From: Paraglaciecola mesophila KMM 241
GTDB lineage: Bacteria > Pseudomonadota > Gammaproteobacteria > Enterobacterales > Alteromonadaceae
Assembly: GCF_000315015.1 (NCBI RefSeq)
Contig: NZ_BAEP01000017.1
Coordinates: forward strand, 1-64,000
Reading direction: 5' to 3'
Length of the DNA: 64,000 nt
Shown piece after piece: positions 18,141 to 27,957 of this stretch (the stretch's first letter is position 1; every line of letters begins with the position of its first letter). The position numbers and the translations under genes were made by a program. A model generated the notes under the pieces. The model was not told where the DNA came from. It worked only from the letters and a program-made list of their open reading frames with translations, and did no database searches.

Positions 18141-20807
18141 CTAGAAATCGTACTTGTAGCTCAACTTAACCGTTGTGCCGATAGAGCGGGTTCTAACCGA
18201 CAGTCCACTTTGCGTGACTTCTTGATCTTCACCCAACAGATTTTTAACCGTTAATTTAACGGTAGTGTTAAAGTCTGGGTAGTAAGAATACGTCGCATCT
18301 AACGAGTGAAATGGTTGCTCAAACGAGTCGTCACGACCATTAATACCCGATGCGAGGATACGCTCACCAAAGGCGTTATACACTAAAGAACCGCTGTGAT
18401 TGCCGTCCGCAGAGTCATAGCTTAGCTGCATATTCACAACATACTGAGAATGACCTGTCATGCGTTTTTCTGTATTGGTTAAGTTACCTGCTGATGCTGC
18501 ATCAATCTGCACTTCTGAGTCACTCAAGGTGATATTACCAGAGGTAAAGAAGCCATCTGATACAAAGCTCAAATCATATAACCATTCAGCTTCGACACCA
18601 TATACTTCTGCTGTCTCACCGTTGGTAAAACTAGCGGTGTAACTTGAGTCACCTACGTTCAACACGGTTTCAATTGGATTAGCAATGTCTTTGTAGAAAC
18701 CTGAAATGGCTAAGTTATCGCCGTCATCAAAGTACAACTCGTAACGCAAATCAAAGTTTTTCAGTGTGGTAGAGCTCAACGTGGTGCTGCCCGTAGTACG
18801 AATATCCGTTAACGGGTCGTTGTAACCTACCGGAACAACTTCTCTTAAATCGGGGCGTACTACCGTTTCACCGTAGCCGAAGCGCAGTTGGTAATCTTCG
18901 CCACCCACATAGGTCAAACTCAGGGCTGGATAAAAATCATCATCGTTAACGGTACCGTTAAGAATATCTTCTTCGCTATAGTAATTGTCAGAATCTTCTT
19001 TAGTAAAGATTAAGCTCGAAGATGATAACGACACTTGTTTGAATGATTCATAGCGCAAACCACCACTTATGCGCCAAATACCTTTATAGAACACATCGAA
19101 AGCCGCATAACCGGCATCAATTTTTTGAGCCGTTAAATAATCATCCGCCTCTGGTGCGATAGGCTCATTGAAGTTAATCAACATATTGGTGTCGATGAAC
19201 TCGTCAGTTAAATAACTGCTTAACGACAAAATATCGGACTCATTGTCATTCACAACGATTGATGAATTAGTGTTATCAAGGAAAAAGCTAGAGGTTGTAT
19301 ACAAACGAGCTCTGTCTACGAAGTCCCAACCGCCTTTTAACTCCACTTCCAAATTCTTGAAGGTAAGAGGAAGAGTGACGTTTCCTCCCCAAGATTTCAT
19401 GTTGTCTTCCATGTCAACGAACTGATAATTCGCACGACCTTGAGCACCATCAATGAACGAGCCAGTGTAAGCGCCATCGTCGTAGGTGTCAGTGAATTCA
19501 TAGGCCACATTCAATGGGTTATTTGTTTCAGCGCTTGATTCTGTGTACTGCCAATCAACGCCAACGCCCATGTAATCTAAGAAGGTATGCTGACCGCGAA
19601 ATTGGTCAACATCTAGCGTGCGCTCTTCGAAATTAAAGCTATGAGTGCGATCCGCTTCATTATCAGCGGCGATAGTTATGTTTTGACTCGGATTCTGTGA
19701 AATAGAGATTTCCGATTCATCTTCATTATCTTCGATGTAAATCTTGGTGTAGGTCAGGCTATGGGTGTCTAATTTGTAACCCACGCTGACTAAGCCGTTC
19801 AAGCGCTCTTCTTCAGTCGTCATTTCTGATGCTGCTACTGTATCAAAACAAGAGTTTTGTACGTCTTCTGCAGTCACCAACTGGCTAGAACAATTATCGA
19901 TAGGGGTTGCGCTTGTCACCGCACTAGTACGGTCGGAATATGTCCATTTATTGTCGTATGCAACCGATGCTAAGAATCCAATTTTTCCATCAAAAAAATC
20001 TTCATCAAAACTATTACCAATAAACGCCTGAGCAGAATAGTTAGGATCTAATGACTCATCTTTAAGTGCTAAGTCGCGAGGCAATGATTTCGCCAACGTT
20101 CTATTTAACACTCGAGCTTGATCCGCTGCAGACGTGTCACCTGTGACCAAATTATCTTTGTTGATAATATTCGCTAGGCTAAAGTCACCACGATAATAAG
20201 GGATGGCATCTGTTAGTGCTTGAGGGATCCCCTTCTTGTTACGATCGTAGGTATAACCATCTGAGTTATTACTGTTGGCCTCAATACCCACTTGAATGCC
20301 CGATACAAATTCTGTCGGTATGGCTTTTGTTCGAATATCAACGTTACCGCCACCAAATGCTGCAGGCATATTGGGCGAATAAGCTTTTTGTACAGAAAGG
20401 CTTTCAATCACGTTAGCAGGGAAGATATCTAGCGGTATGACGTTTCGGGTTAAATCAGGGCTAGGAATGCTGGCACCGTTTAAACGTGCACTCGAATATC
20501 GCTGACCAAGACCGCGCACATAGATAAATTTGCCATCGACCAACGTGAGGCCTGTTACTCGGCGAAGCGCCGAGGCTGCATCACTATCACCAGTACGTGA
20601 AATTTGCTCTGAGCCTAATATGTCCGCAACGAATGCTTGATTTTTACGCTCTTCGATAACTGCAGCAGCGGTTCCCTGTAACCGAGATCCCGTTGCAACA
20701 ACTTCTTCCATTACCTGGCTTTCTTGCGCTATTGCGCTTCCTGCACTCACTAAAAGCCCGAGTCCTACTGAGTAGGCGACTTTTTTAAGTTTGTATTGAT
20801 TGCTCAC
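18141..20807 (-). CDS. TonB-dependent outer-membrane receptor paired with a surface lipoprotein
   Basis: 888 residues from a GTG start with AGGAG 7 nt upstream. A signal peptide (1-27, AIA/QE), a TonB-box-like segment (EEVVATGSR), a plug with YVRGLGQRYSS and GGGNVDIRTK, then a large barrel ending in YKYDF. The plug motifs match the receptor group often found beside a beta-helix surface lipoprotein. It is the second gene after that lipoprotein. The operon promoter carries a Pho box, so a phosphorus-containing ligand is an attractive guess, not a demonstrated one. Confidence 0.9.
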   Translation of the reverse strand: MSNQYKLKKVAYSVGLGLLVSAGSAIAQESQVMEEVVATGSRLQGTAAAVIEERKNQAFVADILGSEQISRTGDSDAASALRRVTGLTLVDGKFIYVRGLGQRYSSARLNGASIPSPDLTRNVIPLDIFPANVIESLSVQKAYSPNMPAAFGGGNVDIRTKAIPTEFVSGIQVGIEANSNNSDGYTYDRNKKGIPQALTDAIPYYRGDFSLANIINKDNLVTGDTSAADQARVLNRTLAKSLPRDLALKDESLDPNYSAQAFIGNSFDEDFFDGKIGFLASVAYDNKWTYSDRTSAVTSATPIDNCSSQLVTAEDVQNSCFDTVAASEMTTEEERLNGLVSVGYKLDTHSLTYTKIYIEDNEDESEISISQNPSQNITIAADNEADRTHSFNFEERTLDVDQFRGQHTFLDYMGVGVDWQYTESSAETNNPLNVAYEFTDTYDDGAYTGSFIDGAQGRANYQFVDMEDNMKSWGGNVTLPLTFKNLEVELKGGWDFVDRARLYTTSSFFLDNTNSSIVVNDNESDILSLSSYLTDEFIDTNMLINFNEPIAPEADDYLTAQKIDAGYAAFDVFYKGIWRISGGLRYESFKQVSLSSSSLIFTKEDSDNYYSEEDILNGTVNDDDFYPALSLTYVGGEDYQLRFGYGETVVRPDLREVVPVGYNDPLTDIRTTGSTTLSSTTLKNFDLRYELYFDDGDNLAISGFYKDIANPIETVLNVGDSSYTASFTNGETAEVYGVEAEWLYDLSFVSDGFFTSGNITLSDSEVQIDAASAGNLTNTEKRMTGHSQYVVNMQLSYDSADGNHSGSLVYNAFGERILASGINGRDDSFEQPFHSLDATYSYYPDFNTTVKLTVKNLLGEDQEVTQSGLSVRTRSIGTTVKLSYKYDF

Positions 20808-20830
20808 CTTAAACTCCTAGCTATAAATCG

Positions 20831-20858
20831 AAAAATAGGCGCTACTAGGCGCCTATTT
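20831..20858 (-). terminator. Intercistronic terminator-like hairpin between lipoprotein and receptor
   Basis: Perfect 10-bp arms aaataggcgc/gcgcctattt with a 6-nt loop, followed on the minus strand by a run of five T. It lies inside the 67-bp gap between two genes of one apparent operon and probably lowers receptor expression relative to the lipoprotein. Confidence 0.65.
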
Positions 20859-20874
20859 ATCTTATGCAAATTGG

Positions 20875-22476
20875 TTACTCGTCAGCAGCTGCGTTAGTAA
20901 ACGCATCGTTTGCCCAGTTGTACCAATCAGAAGAAGTGTCAGTGTCAGATACCGCACCTATGTAGTCAGTTGACTCAAAAAATGCATCTAATGTAGAGGC
21001 ATCAAATGCTGAAATAGTGATATCTGTGCTGGTGGTTAATGTTGCAAAGCCATTTGCAGCAAGCACGTCAGCGTTGCCACCAATAACTTCACTGTCATTA
21101 GCTTCGAACCATTCTTGAACCGTAGTTGAATCACTACCAAAGGTAACAGTTTCGTTGCCAGCATTAGCCAATTGGGCACAGGCTGCTACTGAGTTATGGA
21201 TAGACGCTGAGCCGTTAACGATAACTTCAGCGGCGTCACCACTATAATTAATACACCAAGTTTGCGTAGCAACAGGCTTAACCAATAATGTGTTATACCA
21301 AGTAGCAGAGATCATATCGTCTAACTTCATGGCGATTGATTCATCGTCATCACGAATAGACAAGCCATCAGTGGTCAACACGGTTACGTTTGCAATCACT
21401 GGCGCTGACGCAGGCGCTTCAGCTGAAGACGTTCCTTTAACCCCATCAGACTCAAAGCCGCCGTTACCCATGTTCACGGTCACGCCGTTTGCATTAACAA
21501 CTGTACCTTGCTTGATAAGAACGTACTGGGCACGCCCCTGCCAACCTGCATCAATGTCTAGGCTGTCATCTTGAGTATCGGTAATAACGATGTGCTTAAG
21601 GTCAACTGCACCACCGAATAATTCAATACCATCATCGAACCCCTGGTAGATATCGATATAGTCAATTTCAGTCCCTGAACCAACCGCAAACAAACTGAGC
21701 GAGTTCAAATCGTTTCCAGCTTCTTGGCCTGCTGGTAAACCGCCTGCATAATGAATTTTAACAAATTTAAGTGTACCGCTATCATCAGCGTTGTCACTGC
21801 CACCGTAGAAGCTTGTTACACCTTCGCTTTCTGCGCTACAGGTGCTTGCACTGCGTTGAGCATCGGTACATTGGTCGGTGATGCCGAAACCGTCGATCAT
21901 CATGCCGCCCCAGTCGCCGTATTGAGGACCATTACCGACTGAGTCAAGACGTGTAAACGCATTCACTGAGGTAAACGTGATTGGGTCCGCAAGGGTTCCC
22001 TCGGCTTCAATATTCGCGCCGCGATTAACTAATATGAAGGAAGTAGACTGATTAAAAGCAACCGTTGCACCTGCTTCTACTGTCAGGGTTGGGCCGTCAG
22101 TTTCAATTGTGCAAGTACCGCCGTCAGTGTTACAGCCTTCGCCAACCACTAAAGAGCCTAGGAAATAATGCACACCATCATTGCTCAAATCATCAAGCGT
22201 TACGTTAGTTGTAAGTGGGTTACTCGCGCTTACGAAGGTTGTAGAGTATGAGCAATCTTGGCCGTCATACGTACCTTGTACAGTATCGCCACTGTCATTC
22301 TCATAAGAAGCGCAAACATTGGTTGTGCTATCGCCACCACCAGTTGATGGATTGGTCACGCTATTATCAACGCTATTGTCGATGACAGTCGGAGTCACTT
22401 TTATATCTCCGCCACAACCAGCAAGTATTAAAGCAGTCGCTACTGCAGACGCGTTGAAAAAATTCTTAAGTTCCAT
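20875..22476 (-). CDS. Surface lipoprotein with parallel beta-helix-like body
   Basis: 533 residues. The signal ends in a lipobox LAGC with lipidated C21, followed by a Ser/Thr/Asn-rich linker. The body (about 75-500) has repeating short beta segments (GTLADPITFTSV, GGAVDLKHIVIT, NGVTVNMGNGG) typical of a right-handed beta-helix, with Asp-rich turns that may bind Ca2+. Similar lipoproteins sit beside TonB receptors in Alteromonadales and Caulobacter; a Pho-controlled secreted lipoprotein next to a receptor (ElpS) is known in Caulobacter, but I cannot claim homology. Good SD (GGAG). A Pho-box promoter precedes it. Confidence 0.75.
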   Translation of the reverse strand: MELKNFFNASAVATALILAGCGGDIKVTPTVIDNSVDNSVTNPSTGGGDSTTNVCASYENDSGDTVQGTYDGQDCSYSTTFVSASNPLTTNVTLDDLSNDGVHYFLGSLVVGEGCNTDGGTCTIETDGPTLTVEAGATVAFNQSTSFILVNRGANIEAEGTLADPITFTSVNAFTRLDSVGNGPQYGDWGGMMIDGFGITDQCTDAQRSASTCSAESEGVTSFYGGSDNADDSGTLKFVKIHYAGGLPAGQEAGNDLNSLSLFAVGSGTEIDYIDIYQGFDDGIELFGGAVDLKHIVITDTQDDSLDIDAGWQGRAQYVLIKQGTVVNANGVTVNMGNGGFESDGVKGTSSAEAPASAPVIANVTVLTTDGLSIRDDDESIAMKLDDMISATWYNTLLVKPVATQTWCINYSGDAAEVIVNGSASIHNSVAACAQLANAGNETVTFGSDSTTVQEWFEANDSEVIGGNADVLAANGFATLTTSTDITISAFDASTLDAFFESTDYIGAVSDTDTSSDWYNWANDAFTNAAADE

Positions 22477-22835
22477 GGTGTTCTCCGATAAACGAGTGAT
22501 TTTTTAATGTGTTTTAAAATTTGCACGAAGATTACCGAAGCTCGGTGACATTTTTGTTACATATAAAAACTGTCAGAAAAGTTTAATAAAAGTGTCACGT
22601 AAAAAGCATTGATCGGCCGAATATTGCCCTTAAAAAGCAACGAAACTTGTTTTATTTCAATAGACTAGGCGTGGTTGAATGGTAGCGAACGTTTTTCGGT
22701 ATGTATGGAACATTCTAGCCGTGTCACAGGCCTGCAGCCCTAATGCACTAATTTAACATTAGGGCGAATAGCTGGGCGCATTCTGAGGAGGCACTTATTA
22801 ATGCGGATTGGTATTTTGCTCTTTGCGACACGCAG
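22477..22835. other. Intergenic region between phoR and the lipoprotein operon
   Basis: 359 bp. It holds the Pho-box promoter of the lipoprotein (22529-22572) and a 9-bp hairpin downstream of phoR (gccctaatg 22737-22745, cattagggc 22757-22765). That hairpin lacks a T-run and may mark the 3' end of the phoBR transcript. Nothing else is recognised. Confidence 0.6.
22529..22572 (-). promoter_or_regulatory. Pho box and -10 of the lipoprotein/receptor operon
   Basis: On the minus strand, ATGTAAC-AAAA-ATGTCAC forms two half-sites 11 bp apart (cores TGTAA and TGTCA), with a weaker CAGTT core 11 bp further upstream (22566-22572). TAATCT (22529-22534) follows exactly 10 bp after the last 7-mer. The layout equals that of the phoB and TonB2 promoters in this window. 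Confidence 0.7.
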
Positions 22836-24140
22836 CTAGGCTTGCTTCACCGATAATTCGTGAGAAAAAGCGAATGAAAATTCACTGCCCTGCCCGACTT
22901 TGCTTTTGATACGCAAGCGAGAGTTATGATGATTAAGCACGTGTTTAACAATAGATAAACCTAACCCCGAGCCACCCGTTTTGCGCGAGCGCGCTTTATC
23001 GACCCGATAGAATCGCTCAGTCAGACGACCTAGGTGTTTAGCTTCAATCCCATAACCGTTGTCGGTGACTAAATACGTCGCTTGACCATCGACTAACGTC
23101 CATTGCACGTGTATTTTGCCGCCCTCTTGAGTGTAATGAATGGCGTTAAATAATAAATTGGAAAACGCACTGCGTAATTCAGTTTCTACGCCGTAGACTC
23201 TCAGGCTTTGGTCAACGTCCATCGTGATCGTGTGTTGTTTAGAGGCATTGAGGGTATCGGCTTCAATCTTGATCGTATTGAGAATTTGCGGCACATCGAC
23301 AATGTTTTCGGTGGAGCGCTCACTACTGGCTTCTATTCGAGATAGCACTAATAGCTCCTCGATTAAGCACTGCATGCGCGTGGACTGAGAGCGCATTTCT
23401 TCAAATGCTTTTGCTAGAAAGGCCTCTGGGATATTAGTGGCCCCCGGCAGAGTCTCTAGATAACCATTGATCACCGTTAGAGGTGTTCGTAGCTCGTGAG
23501 ACACATTGGCGACAAAATCTTTGCGCATTTTCTCTATTTGGGTGAGCTTGGTAACGTCCCTAATCAAAAGCAGTAAATGTTCATCGCCGTAGGGCATAAT
23601 GCGATATTCAAGAATACGCTGATCGTTTACAGGAGACGGGACTTCTATCGGCTTTTCGTAATCTTTGTTGTGATAAAACTCGACAAATTGCGGATGGCGC
23701 ACCAAATTGTAAATTCGACGCCCTGCATCGTCAGGCCAGCGCAGCCCTAACTCAATTCTAGCTAATCGATTGCACCAAATAATCGCTGCATTCGCATCAA
23801 CCACAACGGCTGCATCAGGCAGAGCTTCGGACCCTTCACGGAAGCGTTTAACTAATAACCCTAGTTCTTTGCGTTTAGTGCGATTTCGCCTTTGCAGCGT
23901 GTAAATACCGTCATATATATGCTCCCACACGCCATTGACTCTGGGGGGAGTAATTTTTTTACTCTGCCACAACCAATGGTTTAGTCGATATATGTTCCAG
24001 TAATGGCTCGCCAAGAGCAGTAACGCACCAATAGCGACGGCTAAGCTTGGCTCTGAGAAATACCAGCCAAGTAAGATAACCACCAAAAAGTAGGCCGCTA
24101 AACGGCCTAGGCTTCTAAGCCATGAGAAAGGGTAATACAT
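22836..24140 (-). CDS. phoR: Phosphate regulon sensor histidine kinase PhoR
   Basis: 434 residues, close to E. coli PhoR (431). Two N-terminal membrane helices (about 8-28 and 33-48) with almost no periplasmic loop, a PAS domain (about 105-200), the dimerisation/phosphoacceptor box VSHELRTPL with H215, and an HATPase domain with DNGYGI and GGSGLGLSI. It phosphorylates PhoB under phosphate limitation. It lies 61 bp downstream of phoB. Confidence 0.95.
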   Translation of the reverse strand: MYYPFSWLRSLGRLAAYFLVVILLGWYFSEPSLAVAIGALLLLASHYWNIYRLNHWLWQSKKITPPRVNGVWEHIYDGIYTLQRRNRTKRKELGLLVKRFREGSEALPDAAVVVDANAAIIWCNRLARIELGLRWPDDAGRRIYNLVRHPQFVEFYHNKDYEKPIEVPSPVNDQRILEYRIMPYGDEHLLLLIRDVTKLTQIEKMRKDFVANVSHELRTPLTVINGYLETLPGATNIPEAFLAKAFEEMRSQSTRMQCLIEELLVLSRIEASSERSTENIVDVPQILNTIKIEADTLNASKQHTITMDVDQSLRVYGVETELRSAFSNLLFNAIHYTQEGGKIHVQWTLVDGQATYLVTDNGYGIEAKHLGRLTERFYRVDKARSRKTGGSGLGLSIVKHVLNHHNSRLRIKSKVGQGSEFSFAFSHELSVKQA

Positions 24141-24201
24141 GGCAGCTACTGTTCTCCTTTGCAGCCGACGAATACGGAAGTTTCAGTATAGACGGGCTAG
24201 A

Positions 24202-24891
24202 TTACACTTTTACTGAAAAGCGGTAGCCTGAGCCACGAACGGTCTGGATCATGCTGTCATGACCAAAGCGTGATATAGCTTTGCGTAAGCGACGAATGTG
24301 CACATCTACAGTACGGTCTTCCACGTATACATTTGTACCCCAAACGTTATCCAGTAGTTGCTCACGGCTATACACCCGCTCAGAGTGAGACATAAAGAAA
24401 TGCAGTAACTTAAATTCAGTCGGCCCCATATCAAGTGGTTCATCATTGGCGGTCGCACGGTGCGAAACAGGATCGAGTTTTAAACCATTGAATTCAATAA
24501 GTTCATCACTGGATGTAGGCGTAACGCGGCGAATAACCGCTTTTATTCGGGCAACCAATTCCTTGGGTGAGAAAGGTTTTGTCACGTAATCATCGGCACC
24601 TGAATCAAGCCCACGTACTTTGTCTTCTTCTTCGCCCCGGGCCGTTACCATTATAATGGGAATATCACGGGTAAATTCATGTTGCTTTAGACGCTTCGCA
24701 AGTTGTACACCGCTGCCACCTGGCAACATCCAGTCCAACAAAATAAGGTCCGGGTAAGGCTCAACGACCTTTTCTAAGGCGACATCAAAATCTTCTGCTT
24801 CAATCGTTTCATAGCCAGATTGCTCTAAGACAAATTTTAACATTTCCCTGATCGGCGCTTCATCTTCAACCAGTAATACTCGTTTGGCCAT
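24202..24891 (-). CDS. phoB: Phosphate regulon response regulator PhoB
   Basis: 229 residues, the same as E. coli PhoB. Receiver domain (phosphoacceptor D53 in LLDWMLPGG, conserved T and K of the receiver) and OmpR/PhoB winged-helix DNA-binding domain (about 130-229, [20 protein letters not shown]). The frame extends six codons upstream to 24909, but AGGAAA lies 7 nt before the ATG at 24891 and the family begins MAxR, so this start is chosen. Its own promoter has a Pho box, which indicates autoregulation. Confidence 0.96.
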   Translation of the reverse strand: MAKRVLLVEDEAPIREMLKFVLEQSGYETIEAEDFDVALEKVVEPYPDLILLDWMLPGGSGVQLAKRLKQHEFTRDIPIIMVTARGEEEDKVRGLDSGADDYVTKPFSPKELVARIKAVIRRVTPTSSDELIEFNGLKLDPVSHRATANDEPLDMGPTEFKLLHFFMSHSERVYSREQLLDNVWGTNVYVEDRTVDVHIRRLRKAISRFGHDSMIQTVRGSGYRFSVKV

Positions 24892-24922
24892 TTTCAATTT
24901 CCTGTTCATGACAAAGTCCGCA

Positions 24923-24956
24923 ATTATTCGTTAGGTCTGTGACATTTTTATTAAAG
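24923..24956 (-). promoter_or_regulatory. Pho box and -10 of phoB
   Basis: Minus strand CTTTAAT-AAAA-ATGTCAC: cores at 24951-24955 and 24940-24944, 11 bp apart. AATAAT (24923-24928) begins 10 bp after the last 7-mer. The first half-site is degenerate, the second strong. Confidence 0.6.
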
Positions 24957-25148
24957 TTACCATAAACAGCGTAATAACCTTGCCTAAAACACTTAAGTAA
25001 CCCTAATTTTTTGTCATATTATGGAAATAAAGCAATTATTTTCAGTTACTTGTATTTCATTACAAGGAGATTGCAGTTCGTCACTGTGACTTGTTAATTT
25101 AATCTATAGGGCATATTCTTAATTTTCATCTATCTCACGGATTGGCAT

Positions 25149-26876
25149 ATGACTAATGAAAAAAGCACATTATCAAAGAAACTTTTGACACGTGTGCTGT
25201 CGGTGTACTTTATATTGACTCTCATTGTCACTGTGGGACAAATTGTCACCGAGTATGTAAATGCTAAGAGTCATATTGAAGGTGAGCTACAAACATTAAA
25301 AAACACCTTTAGTACCAGTTTGACTAGAGCCATGTGGGAATTAAACATGGCGCAAGCTAAATCGATTGCTACAGGGTTAATGGAATTACCCATAGTAGAA
25401 GGAGTGCAAATTCGTGACGAAAATGGTCAATATATTGCTAACTTAGGACTTACCTCAGAGCAACCCCAATCCCCCATCACCAAGGGTGTGGTGAAAGATC
25501 ATACGGGCAGCACTTTTGGCTATAGTTTTCCGTTAATATTTGAGTTTTCAGGACGTACATCATTGGTCGGTGATGTTACCTTGTACTCCAGTGCGCAAAT
25601 AATTTTTAGCCGTATTGAAGTGGGTATATTCTTTCTTATTGGTAACGCGATTATCAAAACCGCGTTCTTAGTGTTTCTGTTTATGAGCGCTTTTCGCACC
25701 ATGCTGACGAATCCCTTAAACGAGTTGCGCCAGCAAATTTCAGATTTCGATATCAATGACTTAGAGTCTTCAAAATTACATTTAAATGTGACTGAAAAAA
25801 ATGAGTTCACGGTTTTAGAGCAAGCCTATAATAGCCTGGTTGACGGCATGGTGGACTTCCAAAAGCGACTTAATGGGACGCAGGCCGAGCTGCGAGAAGC
25901 CAACCGAATGCTGGATGACCATAATATTTCGCTAGAGCAAGAAGTTGCTAAGAAGACCGCGACATTGAGTAAAATAATGCTCGATTTAGAGCAGCAAAAA
26001 GACGAACTGATAGTTAACCAACGAGAGCTTCGCCAAGAAAACGAAAATCGTCAATTTATTGAAGATGAGTTGCGCAAAAGAAACAGTGAGTTAGCGTCGT
26101 CCATGGATACCCTTCAACTGGCTAAAGATCAGTTAGTCGAATCAGAGCGCATGGCATCACTAGGAGGGTTGGTTGCCGGTATCGCCCATGATGTAAATAC
26201 TCCGTTGGGCGTCGGCGTCACGGCCACCAGCTTCTTGCAAGAGAGATTAAATACGTTGGAGAAAGCCTTCCAAGAAAAAACGCTGACTGGCAGCACAATG
26301 AACACGTTTTTATCTGATGCTCAACAAACCATTACCTTGCTGACAAATAATTTAAATCGCGCATCAAACTTGATATCGAGCTTCAAACAAGTGGCTGTTG
26401 ACCAGGCAAGTGAAGCTGAAAGAGAGATCGACTTAAAAGAATATCTCAATGAAATTATTCAGTCATTAGCCCCAAGCTTGAAGAAAACCCAACACATCAT
26501 CAATATTAGTTGCCCTGACGACGTTGTTATTGTTTGTGCACCTGGTATGTTGGCGCAAATTTTTACCAACATGGTGATGAACTCTGTCATTCATGGCTTT
26601 GAAGATATGAGTAAAGGCACTATCGACATTGCAATAACCAAGCAACCTGAAACGTTAACCATTGATTATCGCGATAATGGGAAAGGTTTGCCTAAAGACT
26701 CATTAGCGAAGCACTTTGAGGCTTTCTACACCACTCGGCGCGAGAAAGGTGGCAGCGGTTTAGGGACACACATCATGTATAATTTGGTCACCCAAACGTT
26801 AAAAGGTGATATAGAAGTGTTCAGTGAACCTGGTAAGGGTTTGCGATACGTACTGACTATCCCGCTACATTCTTAA
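25149..26876 (+). CDS. Orphan membrane sensor histidine kinase
   Basis: 575 residues. Two membrane helices (about 13-35 and 158-180) flank a periplasmic sensor of some 120 residues. A HAMP-like segment and a long coiled coil (about 235-335) follow. The phosphoacceptor box is GIAHDVNTPL with H347, which resembles NtrB/DctB-like HisKA variants rather than PhoR. The ATPase domain has an N box (NMVMNSVIHG), DNGKGL and GGSGLGTHI. No response regulator adjoins it except the divergent phoB. Signal unknown. Confidence 0.85.
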   Translation: MTNEKSTLSKKLLTRVLSVYFILTLIVTVGQIVTEYVNAKSHIEGELQTLKNTFSTSLTRAMWELNMAQAKSIATGLMELPIVEGVQIRDENGQYIANLGLTSEQPQSPITKGVVKDHTGSTFGYSFPLIFEFSGRTSLVGDVTLYSSAQIIFSRIEVGIFFLIGNAIIKTAFLVFLFMSAFRTMLTNPLNELRQQISDFDINDLESSKLHLNVTEKNEFTVLEQAYNSLVDGMVDFQKRLNGTQAELREANRMLDDHNISLEQEVAKKTATLSKIMLDLEQQKDELIVNQRELRQENENRQFIEDELRKRNSELASSMDTLQLAKDQLVESERMASLGGLVAGIAHDVNTPLGVGVTATSFLQERLNTLEKAFQEKTLTGSTMNTFLSDAQQTITLLTNNLNRASNLISSFKQVAVDQASEAEREIDLKEYLNEIIQSLAPSLKKTQHIINISCPDDVVIVCAPGMLAQIFTNMVMNSVIHGFEDMSKGTIDIAITKQPETLTIDYRDNGKGLPKDSLAKHFEAFYTTRREKGGSGLGTHIMYNLVTQTLKGDIEVFSEPGKGLRYVLTIPLHS

Positions 26877-26975
26877 CGCTAGGTTTGGCAGTTTTGCATA
26901 AAGACTGCTAGTCTAGCGACCGTTTTTTATTTATCCCCAATTGTTTTCATTCCCTTATCAACGGACATTACTTTT

Positions 26976-27881
26976 ATGTGGTTCAAAAACCTAAAACTCT
27001 ATCATTTGACGCAAACTCTCGACTTAACAGAAGAAGACATACAAGACAAACTCGCTGAATTCCCCTTTCGTCCTTGTGGTTCGCAGGAGCTAGCGACTAT
27101 GGGCTGGACATCGCCAGTCGGCCAAGGCGATATGTTAGTACACAGTGCAGGCGGCAAGTTTTGGTTAACGTTGAAAAAGCAAGAGCGGATCTTGCCAGCG
27201 GCAGTAGTGAATGCCGAGTTAGCGGACAAAGTTGCGCTAATGGAGGCTGAAACGGGCTCAAATGTAGGTAAAAAAGCGCAGCAAGAAATGAAAGAAGAGA
27301 TCATTCAGCGCTTACTTCCCCAAGCTTTTACTAAAAATAGCTTTAGTCACGGCTTTATCTCTACTCAAGACAACTTAGTGGTAGTAGACGCCAGTGCAGA
27401 TGGCAAAGCTGAGACTTTCTTGGCCATGTTGCGCAAAGCTATTGGCTCTTTGCCGGTTGTCCCCCTAGCAAAACAAAGTGTGCAGGAAGAATTAACACAT
27501 TGGTTAACGGACGACTCTGTGCCGAATGATGTGGTAATTTTAGAAGAAGCGGAACTTCGCTCAATGGAAGAAGACGGTGCGATCGTGCGCTGTAAAAACC
27601 AAGATCTTGGCAGTGAAGAAATCGCAAATCACTTGAGTGCAGGCAAAACCGTTCAGAAAATTGCTATCGAATGGGATGAAACGTTCAGTGCGTTGCTACA
27701 AGAAGACATGGCAGTCAAACGCCTTAAATTCACCGATGTCATGACAGAGCAAAATGACGATATCCCTAAAGAAGACAAATTAGCTAAAATGGATGCCGAT
27801 TTCGCCTTAATGTCTGCCGAAATCGTGCGCTTTTCAAAGCGCTTAGTAGAGATATTTAATCTGCAGCAAGATCAAGAATAA
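26976..27881 (+). CDS. rdgC: Recombination-associated protein RdgC
   Basis: 301 residues, the usual length (E. coli 303). It begins MWFKNLKLYHLT and carries the family segments FRPCGSQE, MGWTSP and KRLKFTDV. RdgC forms a ring on duplex DNA and limits RecA loading. A single gene followed by a terminator. Confidence 0.95.
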   Translation: MWFKNLKLYHLTQTLDLTEEDIQDKLAEFPFRPCGSQELATMGWTSPVGQGDMLVHSAGGKFWLTLKKQERILPAAVVNAELADKVALMEAETGSNVGKKAQQEMKEEIIQRLLPQAFTKNSFSHGFISTQDNLVVVDASADGKAETFLAMLRKAIGSLPVVPLAKQSVQEELTHWLTDDSVPNDVVILEEAELRSMEEDGAIVRCKNQDLGSEEIANHLSAGKTVQKIAIEWDETFSALLQEDMAVKRLKFTDVMTEQNDDIPKEDKLAKMDADFALMSAEIVRFSKRLVEIFNLQQDQE

Positions 27882-27901
27882 TCCCGCTGGACAGCCATAA
27901 G

Positions 27902-27925
27902 AAAGCCAGCAACGTGCTGGCTTTT
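27902..27925 (+). terminator. Terminator of rdgC
   Basis: Stem agccagca/tgctggct with a 3-nt loop followed by a short T-run. Confidence 0.8.
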
Positions 27926-27957
27926 CGCTAATGTGCGTACTTACTCGCGTTCACGCC

